Below, piece by piece: positions 28,510-36,780 of a DNA stretch of 64,000 nucleotides; position 1 is the first letter of the stretch; each line of letters begins with the position of its first letter. Origin of the DNA: Methyloligella halotolerans. GTDB lineage: Bacteria; Pseudomonadota; Alphaproteobacteria; Rhizobiales; Methyloligellaceae. The stretch covers positions 62,001 to 126,000 of the forward strand of contig NZ_MASI01000001.1 in assembly GCF_001708935.1 (NCBI RefSeq), given 5' to 3'. Below the pieces are notes generated by a model. The model did no database searches. It was given only the letters and a program-made list of their open reading frames with translations, and was not told the DNA's origin. A program made the translations under genes and the position numbers.

Positions 28510-29544
28510 ATGACGGTGCGGCCGCCGGAACCTGCGCTGCACGAAGGCGACCTTCACGGCGGCGATCTCGACACCGCGCGGAGTCGTTTTCCGAACGCGC
28601 CGACGCCCTGGATCGATCTTTCCACGGGGATCAATCCCCACGCCTATCCGGTCCCGGACTTCGATACGGCAGCGTGGGCGCGTCTTCCGCAAGCGTCAGA
28701 TGAGCGTGCGCTGACCGAGGCGGCCTGCCGGCGCTACGGCGTTGCGAACGGCGGAATGCTCGTCGCCGCACCGGGCACTCAGACGCTCATCCAGCGGGTT
28801 CCGAGGCTTCTGCCGTCCTGTGACGTGGCCGTGCTCGGTCCGACCTATAGCGAGCATGGGAAAGCCTGGCGGCGGGAAGGCCATCGGGTTCGAGAGGTGG
28901 GGGATCTCACCGAGATCGGCGAGGCCAGGGCGGTCGTCATCGTTAATCCCAACAACCCGACGGGGCGGATGTTTTCCGTCGAGGAATTGCGCGGCATTGC
29001 CGCGGCGCTGGAGGAGCGCAGAGGCCTCCTCGTGATCGACGAGGCTTTCGCAGACGCAATGGATGCCGAGGCGAGCCTCATTCCGCAGCTCCCCCGCTCG
29101 TCCATCGTTCTCCGCTCCTTCGGCAAAATGTACGGGTTGCCCGGGGTGCGGCTCGGTTTTGCGGTCGCCGCAGAGGATATCGCCGCAGGGCTGCGCGACG
29201 ATCTCGGGCCGTGGTCCGTTCCTGTGCCGGCGCTCCAGGTGGGAACCGCCGCTCTCAACGACGACGTTTGGCTCGATGAGATCCGGGAAACCCTGAAGGA
29301 GGACGGCTCCCGCCTGGACGGGTTGCTCACTGGATTCGGCTGCGAGATCGTGGGCGCCACGCCGCTGTTCCGGCTCATTGCCCATGACAAAGCGGGAGAT
29401 GTTGCCCTGGCGCTGGGTGAGGCGGGTGTCTATGTGAGGCAGTTTCCGGAGCATCCGCGCTGGTTGCGGTTCGGCCTGCCGGGAGACGAGGCCGCCTGGC
29501 AGCGTCTCCAAGCTGCACTCCACACCTGGTCGGATGATGCATGA
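28510..29544 (+). CDS. cobC: L-threonine-O-3-phosphate decarboxylase
   Basis: A 344-residue PLP enzyme of the aminotransferase I/II fold that makes the (R)-1-amino-2-propanol phosphate used by CobD. The start MTVRPPEPALHEGDL at 28510 follows CAGGAGTTAGC. The frame is open for a further 600 bp upstream, but that is the cobD shadow. Key sites are IDLSTGINPHAYP, NPNNPTGRMFS, LVIDEAFAD, and the PLP lysine in LRSFGKMYGLPGVRLGF. It is 57 bp upstream of the DUF1289 gene. Confidence 0.94.
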   Translation: MTVRPPEPALHEGDLHGGDLDTARSRFPNAPTPWIDLSTGINPHAYPVPDFDTAAWARLPQASDERALTEAACRRYGVANGGMLVAAPGTQTLIQRVPRLLPSCDVAVLGPTYSEHGKAWRREGHRVREVGDLTEIGEARAVVIVNPNNPTGRMFSVEELRGIAAALEERRGLLVIDEAFADAMDAEASLIPQLPRSSIVLRSFGKMYGLPGVRLGFAVAAEDIAAGLRDDLGPWSVPVPALQVGTAALNDDVWLDEIRETLKEDGSRLDGLLTGFGCEIVGATPLFRLIAHDKAGDVALALGEAGVYVRQFPEHPRWLRFGLPGDEAAWQRLQAALHTWSDDA

Positions 29545-29601
29545 GCTCATGCGGCGGCCCGACCCGTTACAGCCGCGCTGCAATCTTGTAGGGAGCCGTT
29601 C

Positions 29602-30492
29602 ATGAGTGTCATCACCCAAGCGCCCCGGCTATCGCCCTGCATCGGCGTTTGCCAGCTCGACGACCGCACGGGCTTCTGCCTGGGCTGTGGCCGGACGGGC
29701 GACGAGATCGGTGCGTGGGGCGGCCTCGATCCGACAAGCCAGGACGCAATCTGGGCCGAGCTGCCGCAGAGGCTCGAGGCGCTTTCGGTGCGGCTCCGGC
29801 TGCTGCCTCTGATGGGCGGCGAATTTGCAGATTGGGTTGCCCGAACCATTCGCGAGGGGCAGGGGACGTGGGTCACCGGCGTGCCGGGGGCGACCGCGGA
29901 GTTTCCGGCTTTCGATCAGCCCGCCGAGGTCTTGCACGACGGCGAGACCGTGACGGCTTCCGTGCCGGGGGCGCGCTTCCGGTTGCGCATGCACGAGAAG
30001 TTGCGCGCTTTCGCATTCGATGGCGACGGACCGGTCGTGCTCGGCCTGCCGAAGCGCCGGGCGGTTCTCCCGCTTGCCGAATCGTTCACGCGGGTTGGTT
30101 CCGACGAGGATGCCATCGCGGGGGAGAATAGGAGCGAAGAGCTGTTCGATTTCGGTCTCGGCCGGTCAGGCCACCGCTTCTGCATCCGGACCGGCGACCC
30201 AGATTTCGTTTCGATACTCGATGGCGCCGTCGGCAAGGATTGGGCTGACGTGCTCGCCTCGCTGGGGGCGGAGATTACCCGCGCCAGCCCGACACGAGTC
30301 GTGGAGTCGGCCCTGGCACGGATTGAGGTCTTATCGGATATCCCCTCGCCGGATGAGCGTTCGCCCGCCGGACCGCACACGCATTTCCTGCCGGAGTTTT
30401 TGGCCTCCGGCGACGATGCGCCCGAGGCGCTGAAGATACCCGAATACGCTTCTCCCATCGCCATCTTCTATCCGGGTGAACCGGCCGCCTAG
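29602..30492 (+). CDS. DUF1289 domain protein with a long unrecognised C-terminal domain
   Basis: A 296-residue protein. The N-terminal 55 residues are a DUF1289 module with four cysteines (SPCIGVCQLDD, FCLGCGRTGDEIGAW), probably a small metal site. The remaining 235 residues look conserved but I cannot name the domain; notable stretches are FAFDGDGPVVLGLPKRRAVL, FCIRTGDP, SPAGPHTHFLPEFL and YASPIAIFYPGEP. DUF1289 genes often neighbour cob genes in alphaproteobacteria, but no biochemical role is established to my knowledge. As sequenced, its last 162 bp overlap the cobS frame on the other strand, probably an artefact of an indel in cobS. Confidence 0.75.
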   Translation: MSVITQAPRLSPCIGVCQLDDRTGFCLGCGRTGDEIGAWGGLDPTSQDAIWAELPQRLEALSVRLRLLPLMGGEFADWVARTIREGQGTWVTGVPGATAEFPAFDQPAEVLHDGETVTASVPGARFRLRMHEKLRAFAFDGDGPVVLGLPKRRAVLPLAESFTRVGSDEDAIAGENRSEELFDFGLGRSGHRFCIRTGDPDFVSILDGAVGKDWADVLASLGAEITRASPTRVVESALARIEVLSDIPSPDERSPAGPHTHFLPEFLASGDDAPEALKIPEYASPIAIFYPGEPAA

Positions 30493-31275
30493 CGCAGGTC
30501 TAGTCGCGATCGCGACGAAGAGGACGAGCAGCAGGAGGCTCTCGGTCACCTCCACGCTTGCGCCGAGGCAATCGCCGGTGATGCCGCCGATCCGGTTCAG
30601 CCAATAGAATGAGATCGCCGGCACGATGATGAAGGCGAGCAGGAGCGACGGCGCGAGCCAGAGGCTCAGGATGCCGAGAACAACTCCTTCAGTGGCGACG
30701 GTGGGCCAATCGATGGACCAGGAGAAGCGCTCGCCCGTGCCGCCTGCGAGAGGCGGCACCATCAGGCTCCAGATGAGCGGGCCCCAACGGGCCCAGGCCG
30801 GGACGAGGAGCAGGGCGGGAAGGAACTCGGGGCCGGCGAGCAGGCCCAGCAGAACCAGCTTCGCCATGAGCTGAACCACGATGGCGATGACGCCGAAGGC
30901 GCCGATATGGGGGTCGCGCAGCACCTCCAAGAAGCGTTGGGGCGCCCGGTGAGCGGCGCCAAGCCCATCCGCCACGTCGCCAAGACCGTCGAGATGGAGG
31001 GCGCCGGTCACCCAGACCCAGAGGATCAATCCGAAAAGTCCGCCGAGCCACGGCGAGAGCTGTCCACCGAGCCAGACGGCGATGGCAAGCAGGACACCGA
31101 TGATCAGCCCGACCGCCGGAAACCAGATGGCGGAGCGAGAAAGGTCGTCCTGTCTGAAGTCTCGAATTGGCGGCGTGGGCAGGCGGGTCAGAAACTGGCC
31201 GGCATGGCAGAAGCGGCGCCAGTGATCCCGAGCCGCTTCGCGCCACGCGTCGTTTCCTTCCGGCCAGCGCATCAT
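30331..31275 (-). CDS. cobS: Adenosylcobinamide-GDP ribazoletransferase, 3' end probably shifted by an indel
   Basis: A polytopic membrane enzyme (CobS, called CobV in Pseudomonas denitrificans) joining adenosylcobinamide-GDP and alpha-ribazole. Signatures are FLTRLPTPP, TGALHLDGLGDVADGL with the metal-binding Asp residues, and GGITGDCLGA. As read it has 314 residues, about 60 more than usual. The extra tail (from about RPALGGRF) is antisense to the DUF1289 gene. One added base near the end would bring in a TAG at 30502-30500, giving a normal 257-residue enzyme with no overlap. This fits the deletions seen in other genes here. It is the last gene of the cobT-phosphatase-cobS operon. Confidence 0.92.
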   Translation of the reverse strand: MMRWPEGNDAWREAARDHWRRFCHAGQFLTRLPTPPIRDFRQDDLSRSAIWFPAVGLIIGVLLAIAVWLGGQLSPWLGGLFGLILWVWVTGALHLDGLGDVADGLGAAHRAPQRFLEVLRDPHIGAFGVIAIVVQLMAKLVLLGLLAGPEFLPALLLVPAWARWGPLIWSLMVPPLAGGTGERFSWSIDWPTVATEGVVLGILSLWLAPSLLLAFIIVPAISFYWLNRIGGITGDCLGASVEVTESLLLLVLFVAIATRPALGGRFTRIEDGDGRSVFGYLQRLGRIVAGGQKLRQEMRVRSGGRTLIRRGDIR

Positions 31276-31316
31276 TGTTCCCCGTCTGTCATGAGTCGCC
31301 GATTATGGCATCTCCG

Positions 31317-31928
31317 TCACGGCTGCACGATCTCTACGATCTCGCCCCAGAATCGACCGTCGTCACCCCGGCCGAAGCGCAGGCTGACCCGTGTGCCATA
31401 GGCGACCCGTAGGGTCCAGAGATGGGCCAAGGGCAGGGTGCAGGTGACGCCGAGGGCGGCTCGAATCGGTCCGCCATGGGTGACGACCAAGGCCGCGGCG
31501 CTCTCGTCCTGCGATTGCGGCGCGGCCGCAAGAAGATCGTCCAGGCCGCTTGCCACCCGTTGGCGCAGATCCTCCCAACTTTCGCCGCCGGGAGGCGGGG
31601 GAGCGGTGTCGTCCGCGTAGAAGGCATCGAGCCGCGTTTTGGTGTCGGGATCGTCGCGGAGGGCCGCGATCGGCTGACCGTCCCATTCGCCAACATCCAT
31701 CTCGGCCCAGTTGGCGTCGATATGGGCGCTCAGCCCGCGCGCCGCCGCGAGGCTTTCGGCAGCCTCCCGCGCCCGGCGCAGCGGCGAGGTCACGATGTGG
31801 GGCCAGGACCGCGCCTCCGTCTGGGCTGCGAACTGAGCCCAGCCTGTCGGCGAAAGCGGCGGGTCGGTCCGGCCCAGCAGCAGGCCGGGCGACGCTGTCG
31901 CGCCATGGCGGATGAGATCGATCAGCAC
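31317..31928 (-). CDS. Histidine phosphatase, probable alpha-ribazole/cobalamin 5'-phosphatase
   Basis: A 203-residue histidine-phosphatase (phosphoglycerate-mutase-like) enzyme. The catalytic RHG is at residues 7-9. Other motifs are TSPLRRAREAAESL, EMDVGEWDGQ with the acid residue, and VTHGGPIRAAL with the second His. Its place between cobT and cobS suggests removal of the 5'-phosphate from alpha-ribazole phosphate or cobalamin phosphate (enteric CobC role; the symbol is avoided because CobC here is the decarboxylase). The GTG start at 31928 overlaps the cobT stop by 7 bp. Confidence 0.88.
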   Translation of the reverse strand: MLIDLIRHGATASPGLLLGRTDPPLSPTGWAQFAAQTEARSWPHIVTSPLRRAREAAESLAAARGLSAHIDANWAEMDVGEWDGQPIAALRDDPDTKTRLDAFYADDTAPPPPGGESWEDLRQRVASGLDDLLAAAPQSQDESAAALVVTHGGPIRAALGVTCTLPLAHLWTLRVAYGTRVSLRFGRGDDGRFWGEIVEIVQP

Positions 31929-32980
31929 GGGCCCGAGACGCTCGCCTCCTCGAAGGTCGCCATGCCCGCATGAAGCGCGCAGGCGAGCCGGAGAAGCGGC
32001 ACCGCAACGGCCGCGCCAGAGCCCTCGCCGAGGCGGAGGCGAAGATCGAGCAGGGGCTCGGCTTCGAGGGCCTGAAGCACGATCTGGTGACCGCGTTCGA
32101 AAGAGCGGTGAGAGAAGATCAGCCAGTCCCGGCAGGCGGGGTTTATCCGCGCAGCGGTCAGCGCCGCGGCGGTGACGATGAAGCCGTCCACCAGCACCGG
32201 AATACGGGCCTGTGCGGCAGCGATCATGGCCCCGGCCAACGCTGCGATCTCCAGCCCGCCGACCGCCTGCAGCACGGCCAAGGGGTCGGCTAAGGCTCCT
32301 GTCAGGCCATGGAGCTGCAACGCATCGGCGATGGTGGCGGCCTTGCGCCGGATGCCCTCGTCATCGAGTCCGGCGCCGGCGCCGACGATCTCCACGGGTG
32401 GCAAATCCAGCAATGAAGCGGTAATGGCCGCGGCCGAAGTGGTGTTGCCGATGCCCATCTCCCCGAGCACCAGCACATCCGGTTTGGCATTCGCTGCGCG
32501 TTCGACCGCGCGCCGGCCTGCGGCCAGTGCGAAAGCCAGCTCCGCGGCGGTCATGGCGGGTTCGGCGGAGAAGTCGCCTGTGCCTCTTCTTGGTTTGTCG
32601 GTGACGACGCCGGGAAGGTCATCCGGGGCGAGGGAACCCGCATCGACAACTTCGAGGGAAGCGTTCAATTCCCGGGAGAGCACGGAGATGGCCGCCCCCC
32701 CTTGGATGAAGTTCCCGAGCATCTGAACGGTGACATCCGACGGGTACGGCGAGACGCCCTGCGCCGTGATTCCATGGTCGCCGGCAAAGAGCACGATAGC
32801 GACGTTCTCCGCCTTCGGCCGGTCCGTGCCCTGCAGTCCGGCAAGGCGGACGGCCAGGCGCTCTAGTACTCCTAGGGAGCCTGGTGGCTTGGTCAGGGAG
32901 GTTTGGCGCGCTTCCGCCCCTTCTTCGTGTGTTTTGGAGGGTTGCGGGCAGGGGTCGCGGAACCAGTCGGCGTCTTTCAC
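31922..32980 (-). CDS. cobT: Nicotinate-nucleotide-dimethylbenzimidazole phosphoribosyltransferase
   Basis: A 352-residue enzyme (enteric CobT, CobU in Pseudomonas denitrificans) that makes alpha-ribazole phosphate from DMB and NaMN. The GTG at 32980 is preferred: AGGAAGGAC lies 8 bp upstream and VKDADWF gives family length. A longer frame to 33193 exists but reads through the cobF region. Motifs are TKPPGSLGVLERLA, FAGDHGITAQGVSPYP, GEMGIGNTTSAAA and FEEASVS at the C-terminus. It heads the operon with the phosphatase and cobS, and no riboswitch is seen before it. Confidence 0.94.
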   Translation of the reverse strand: MKDADWFRDPCPQPSKTHEEGAEARQTSLTKPPGSLGVLERLAVRLAGLQGTDRPKAENVAIVLFAGDHGITAQGVSPYPSDVTVQMLGNFIQGGAAISVLSRELNASLEVVDAGSLAPDDLPGVVTDKPRRGTGDFSAEPAMTAAELAFALAAGRRAVERAANAKPDVLVLGEMGIGNTTSAAAITASLLDLPPVEIVGAGAGLDDEGIRRKAATIADALQLHGLTGALADPLAVLQAVGGLEIAALAGAMIAAAQARIPVLVDGFIVTAAALTAARINPACRDWLIFSHRSFERGHQIVLQALEAEPLLDLRLRLGEGSGAAVAVPLLRLACALHAGMATFEEASVSGPC

Positions 32981-33101
32981 CAGATGTCCTTCCTCTCGGC
33001 TGAGGGCTGGAATGGATGACAAGGGGGCGCCCGCCGTCAAGGAGACACGTTGGGTCCGTCCCGATTGAACAGGGCCATTGCACTCTCTAAGAGAAGCCGA
33101 A

Positions 33102-33127
33102 GCGGGATTTGCAGGCGGGATTTGCAG
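33102..33127. repeat. Tandem duplication of a 13-bp unit
   Basis: GCGGGATTTGCAG occurs twice head to tail in the short region between the divergent cobT and cobF starts. It ends 28 bp before the cobF GTG. Confidence 0.9.
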
Positions 33128-33155
33128 GCGCGAACAGCACCGGCGAGGAGAAGGC

Positions 33156-33938
33156 GTGAAGAAGCTTTTCGTGATCGGCATCGGGACCGGCAATCCGAAT
33201 CATATGACCGTGCAGGGCATCGAGGCCCTGCAGCGGGCCGATGTGGTGCTGGTGCTCGACAAGGGTGCGGAGAAGTCGGACCTGACCGATCTTCGGAAGG
33301 AGATCGTCACCAGGTTCTGCGAAGATAACCCTCCGCGCTGGGTGGAGGCCGAAAGCCCCAAGCGCGATGCGTCAGCCGGCTACAAGCATGGCGTCGACGA
33401 TTGGCATGGGGCGAAGGCGGCGGCGTTCTCGCGTCTCGTTCGCGAGGATGTGGGCGAGGACGAAACCGCGGCGCTTCTCGTCTGGGGCGATCCCTCCCTC
33501 TACGACAGCACCTTGCGGATTCTCGATCGCATGCGGGATGAGGAGGGGCTCGCCTTCGAGCATGCGGTCATCCCCGGGGTCAGCAGCCTTCACGCTCTGG
33601 CCGCCGCCCACCGCATCCCTCTCAACGAGATCGGCGAAGCGGTGCTGATCACGACCGGCAGGAAGCTGGCCGAACGTTTCCCGCCGGACGGTACCATCGT
33701 CGTCATGCTGGATGGCGGCGCGGGGCTCGACGCGCTGGAGGGCCGCGATTGCCGGATCTGGTGGGGGGCGTATCTCGGCAGCGAGGACGAGGTGCTGATG
33801 TCCGGTCCCGTCCCGAAGGTGCTCGCCGAAATCAAGCGCCTGCGCGCCGCCTGCCGAGACCGCAAAGGCTGGATCATGGATATCTATCTGATCCGGCAGG
33901 GCGCCGCCGCGCAATCCCGCGACCGCGGTCTTCTGTGA
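33156..33938 (+). CDS. cobF: Precorrin-6A synthase (deacetylating)
   Basis: A 260-residue SAM-dependent methyltransferase acting at C1 of precorrin-5 with loss of acetate. The GTG at 33156 is chosen over an upstream in-frame ATG because CGAGGAGAAGGC precedes it and KKLFVIGIGTGNPNHMTVQG follows immediately. Other motifs are VLDKGAEKSDL, LLVWGDPSLYDSTLRIL and VIPGVSSLHALAAAH. It completes the aerobic methylation set but is separated from the main operon by 18 kb. It converges on tRNA-Thr, 28 bp downstream. Confidence 0.95.
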   Translation: MKKLFVIGIGTGNPNHMTVQGIEALQRADVVLVLDKGAEKSDLTDLRKEIVTRFCEDNPPRWVEAESPKRDASAGYKHGVDDWHGAKAAAFSRLVREDVGEDETAALLVWGDPSLYDSTLRILDRMRDEEGLAFEHAVIPGVSSLHALAAAHRIPLNEIGEAVLITTGRKLAERFPPDGTIVVMLDGGAGLDALEGRDCRIWWGAYLGSEDEVLMSGPVPKVLAEIKRLRAACRDRKGWIMDIYLIRQGAAAQSRDRGLL

Positions 33939-33966
33939 TCAGGGCGGCCTCGATGCGCCGAGAAAA

Positions 33967-34042
33967 TGGTGCCGGCTGGAGGATTCGAACCCCCGACCTA
34001 CTGATTACAAATCAGCCGCTCTACCAACTGAGCTAAGCCGGC
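33967..34042 (-). tRNA. tRNA-Thr (anticodon TGT)
   Basis: A full cloverleaf on the minus strand. The acceptor stem is GCCGGCT/AGCCGGC, the D arm has TTAGCTCAGTTGGTAGAG, the anticodon loop TTTGTAA reads TGT, the T arm is GGGGGTTCGAATCCTCC-like, and the discriminator is A with an encoded CCA (33967-33969). Confidence 0.97.
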
Positions 34043-34474
34043 ATTTGGATGGCGCTTCTGTCGAACCGAAACGTCCTATGCCGCGAAGGAGCGCGACGCG
34101 GTCCGACGCACCTTGGATAGCCGGGGAGGCGGGTGGCTTCAAGCGGGAAGGCGCAAGGTGCCCTTGCGTTTGCCCTGGGGTGTCCGCCCAAAGCCCAGCT
34201 GCTGCGAGCGTCTGCGCGCGGCGTTTTCACGGTCAGATATGCTTTTCCTTGCGTTGGCATCGATTTTTGCTGCCTCTAGGCGCCATGCGGGCTTCCGTTG
34301 GGCTGGCCATCCGCGCTATGTCGCGGAAGACTTGCCCTTTCGGGCGAGGGATCTTGGGATGAGGATCGAAGTTCGGCTGGTCTTGGGCTCTTGGGACAAT
34401 GTCTGCGGCAGACGGGAATCTCGCCGCAAACGGGGAAGAACAGAGTCGTTTCAAGAGGATGGAAGGATTGAGTG
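34043..34474. other. Non-coding stretch between tRNA-Thr and ialB
   Basis: A stretch of 432 bp with only short overlapping open frames on both strands that lack ribosome sites and family motifs. It should contain the ialB promoter and, if any, the tRNA-Thr promoter on the minus strand. I see no hairpin or repeat I would defend. Confidence 0.5.
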
Positions 34475-35079
34475 ATGCGCCAGGTGAGTGGGCAAGAGAA
34501 TCGTCGTTTCGGTGGGCTGCGCGCTGCAGCTAAATCGGTTTTTCTGGCCGGAGGGCTCGGCTTGGCGGCAGGCGCTGCGATGCCGGTGCAAGCCCAGTCG
34601 ATCGCCACGCCGGTGAAGCCGAATGTGAGCTTGCCGGGCGGTGCGTCGTCCCTGACGGAAACCCATGAGGACTGGACGGTCGGGTGCTCGGTTCAGGCGG
34701 AGGGCAAGCGCTGCGTGTTCAGCCAGGCGCTCGGCAACAAGCAGACCGGCCAGCGGCTTCTCAGCATGGAGCTTCGCCCGGAAGGGGACGGGATCGAGGG
34801 CGTGATCCTCGCGCCGTTCGGGCTGCGCTTGGCCAAGGGCTGACGTTGAAAGTGGACGACAAGGATCAGCTCGGCGAGCCGGTGGGCTTCACCACCTGCG
34901 TCGAGGCAGGCTGTGTGGCGCCGGTCACGTTGGACGCGGGCCAGATCGCCAAGCTCTCTTCAGCCGAGACGCTCAGCATCAATGCCGAGAACGGCTCCAG
35001 CAGCGAGCCGGTGAAGCTCACCATCTCGCTCAAAGGTTTCGACGAGGCGCGGAAGCGCTCCGCCGAGCTGATGGAGTAG
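34475..35079 (+). CDS. Invasion-associated locus B (IalB) family protein, interrupted by an apparent one-base deletion
   Basis: A secreted protein of about 201 residues once repaired. It has a Sec signal peptide with cleavage after PVQAQ (about residue 42). The mature IalB domain shows HEDWTVGCS, KRCVFSQAL and ILAPFGLRL, then in another frame LTLKVDDKD, GFTTCVEAGCVAPV and SLKGFDEA, the normal order for the family. The break is at AAGGGC-TGA (34835-34843). One extra C (GGCCTGACG) restores the leucine that IalB proteins have after the LxxG turn. IalB proteins are periplasmic or secreted; the family is named from Bartonella erythrocyte invasion but is widespread in free-living Hyphomicrobiales. 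Confidence 0.82.
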
Positions 35080-35105
35080 CTTTCGCCGAAGCGGCCGGTG
35101 CTGAC

Positions 35106-36140
35106 CTAGTAGGTGAAGAACTTGTAGGTCACATCGCCGTACACGCCGACCCGCTCGCTGGTGAAGTCGTTCAGATCCACGTCGGTCTCGCTGGCCACGA
35201 ACTTCTGGGTGCCGTTGGTTTCAGCGTACCAGTACCGGAAGCCGCCGGTCAGCGCCCAGTTCTCGGTGATATCCACCTGAGCCGCCGCCTCGACCTGGTA
35301 GCCCCAGCCGGTGCCTCTGCCCTGGATGTTCGGCACGGGGCCGAGGTCGGCGCGGTAGAGGTGGCTGTCTTCGTTGTAGATTCCGGCAATGGGCAGCAGC
35401 GCGAACTCGCCGATCAGGGTGACCCGATCGAAGAACTTCGCTTTCACTTCAGTGCCCAGGCGCAGCGAGTACCAGTTCGCTTCGTTGCGGATCACGCGTG
35501 ACCCCGGGGCAACGAGATTCGTCCCGGCCGGGCAGAGGGTGCCGCCGTTGCAGCGCGCACCGTAAGCATCGGCCGTCTCGCCCCAGTAGTTGAAGCCGAC
35601 GAAGGGGCTGACATCGACCTGCGGGCCGGCGGTCGAAACCGTGAAACGCTTGCCGATATCGGCGGTGCCGTAGAGCATGCTGGAATCTTCGATACTGCTG
35701 TAGGTATCGGAGAACTTCACCTGACCGGCGAAGTAGTCCTCGTCGTCGAGGCTGCCGCCGCTCAGCCAGCCACCGCCGGCGAAGCCTTTGAAGAACCATT
35801 GGCTCGGGTTCTCGGCCCGCAGGGTGTATTCGAGCGTCCGGCCCTGCATTCCGTCATAATCAAGGACGGAGGTCGGGCTTCCCAACGCGGGGTTCACGCG
35901 GGCCGAATCGATGCTGTATTTCGTGCTGCCTTCGCTCGCCCAGAACCGCATTCCCATCTGAAAATTCGGCTCAGGTGTCGGGGGCGGGGGGATGTAGACC
36001 TCGGGCTGGATCGGGTTCGCGCCGCCCTGATAGATCGGGACCACGCCGCCATAGGTCTGGGCTTGGGCAGGCACGGCTATCGCGCCATAGGCCATGCCGA
36101 AGGCCAATCCCAATAAGAGGTGACGAAGGTCCAGTCTCAT
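35106..36140 (-). CDS. Outer membrane beta-barrel protein
   Basis: A 344-residue protein with a Sec signal peptide (cleavage after VPAQAQ, about residue 28) and a short Pro-rich linker (PEVYIPPPPTPEPN). A barrel of alternating amphipathic strands follows, ending in YGDVTYKFFTY. The start at 36140 (MRLDLRHLL) is chosen because GGGGAAAAG lies just upstream; an in-frame ATG 18 bp further upstream is possible. Two cysteines (ARCNGGTLC) lie in a predicted loop. The family is not recognised beyond the general outer-membrane barrel class. It is monocistronic and convergent with ialB, 26 bp apart. Confidence 0.7.
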   Translation of the reverse strand: MRLDLRHLLLGLAFGMAYGAIAVPAQAQTYGGVVPIYQGGANPIQPEVYIPPPPTPEPNFQMGMRFWASEGSTKYSIDSARVNPALGSPTSVLDYDGMQGRTLEYTLRAENPSQWFFKGFAGGGWLSGGSLDDEDYFAGQVKFSDTYSSIEDSSMLYGTADIGKRFTVSTAGPQVDVSPFVGFNYWGETADAYGARCNGGTLCPAGTNLVAPGSRVIRNEANWYSLRLGTEVKAKFFDRVTLIGEFALLPIAGIYNEDSHLYRADLGPVPNIQGRGTGWGYQVEAAAQVDITENWALTGGFRYWYAETNGTQKFVASETDVDLNDFTSERVGVYGDVTYKFFTY

Positions 36141-36241
36141 CTTTTCCCCACGGTTCAAGGGCGAGTCGCGATGCGCGTCTTGGTGTCGCCAAGAGTGGGG
36201 ATCGGATGGTTAACAGCCGCTTAAGAGGCGGTTCGATATGA

Positions 36242-36278
36242 AACAGCCCGGCATTGGGGAGATCCCCGCCGGGCTGTT
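36242..36278 (-). terminator. Strong hairpin between the holin-like gene and the barrel gene
   Basis: AACAGCCCGG pairs perfectly with CCGGGCTGTT over 10 bp, with a 17-nt loop that can itself pair (GGGGA with TCCCC). It lies about 70 bp beyond the stop of the minus-strand holin-like gene. There is no long T-run, so termination may be weak. Confidence 0.5.
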
Positions 36279-36346
36279 CGATCTTTGCTGCGCGCCCCCT
36301 CTGAGGGCGGGTCGCGCGACAGGAATCGGCAAATAGACGCCGGTGG

Positions 36347-36769
36347 CTAGCGTCTGCTTGCGAGAAGTCCCGCCGCAAACGCGACTGCGAGCAGCGTTAT
36401 GGGGCTGGTCCGCCGCATGGCCTGATTCAAGCTCTGCTCAGCCATCTCCAGGGTCTGGGTCCCGGCCTCGACCATCATTTGAGGTTTCGGCTTGCTCGGC
36501 CGCTCCCCGAAAAGGGGGATGGCGGCAAGGATGAAGCAAGCCAGGAGCAACATCCCGCCCGCAACGATGCCTGCGGCTTCGAGAGGCGAGAATTCGGCAA
36601 TTTCAATAAGTGCGTGGTACCCGGCCAGCAGACCGAAGATAAACGCGAAGAGGAGAAAAACGACGCCGATGACGGCGACGATGGCCTGCCGCTTGATGGC
36701 CTCGGCCTTCTCCTTGATGCGCGCTCCGATCTGCAGACTGGAGACCAGTCCAAGTATTTTTCCAAACAT
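36347..36769 (-). CDS. Holin-superfamily/DUF1469-like membrane protein
   Basis: A 140-residue protein. It has an amphipathic N-terminal helix (MFGKILGLVSSLQIGARIKEKAEAIKRQ), two membrane segments at about 30-52 and 62-88, a polar stretch, and a third hydrophobic segment near the C-terminus (SPITLLAVAFAAGLLASRR). The layout matches the YqjE-like/phage-holin-related proteins that usually accompany a DUF883 protein. That partner is encoded 11 bp upstream here. Function is unknown; an envelope or ribosome-tethering role is suggested for the E. coli relatives. Confidence 0.65.
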   Translation of the reverse strand: MFGKILGLVSSLQIGARIKEKAEAIKRQAIVAVIGVVFLLFAFIFGLLAGYHALIEIAEFSPLEAAGIVAGGMLLLACFILAAIPLFGERPSKPKPQMMVEAGTQTLEMAEQSLNQAMRRTSPITLLAVAFAAGLLASRR

Positions 36770-36780
36770 GAAAGCCTGTC

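Noticed and set aside
32981-33193. 71-residue N-terminal extension of cobT
   Set aside because: It runs antisense into the cobF start and contains no family sequence. The GTG at 32980 has a ribosome site.
33967-34042. tRNA-Thr as an integration site for a genomic island
   Set aside because: There is no integrase, no direct repeat of the tRNA 3' end and no mobility gene downstream.
34045-34475. Small overlapping open frames between tRNA-Thr and ialB
   Set aside because: They are biased Arg/Ser/Pro sequences without signal peptide, motif or ribosome site.
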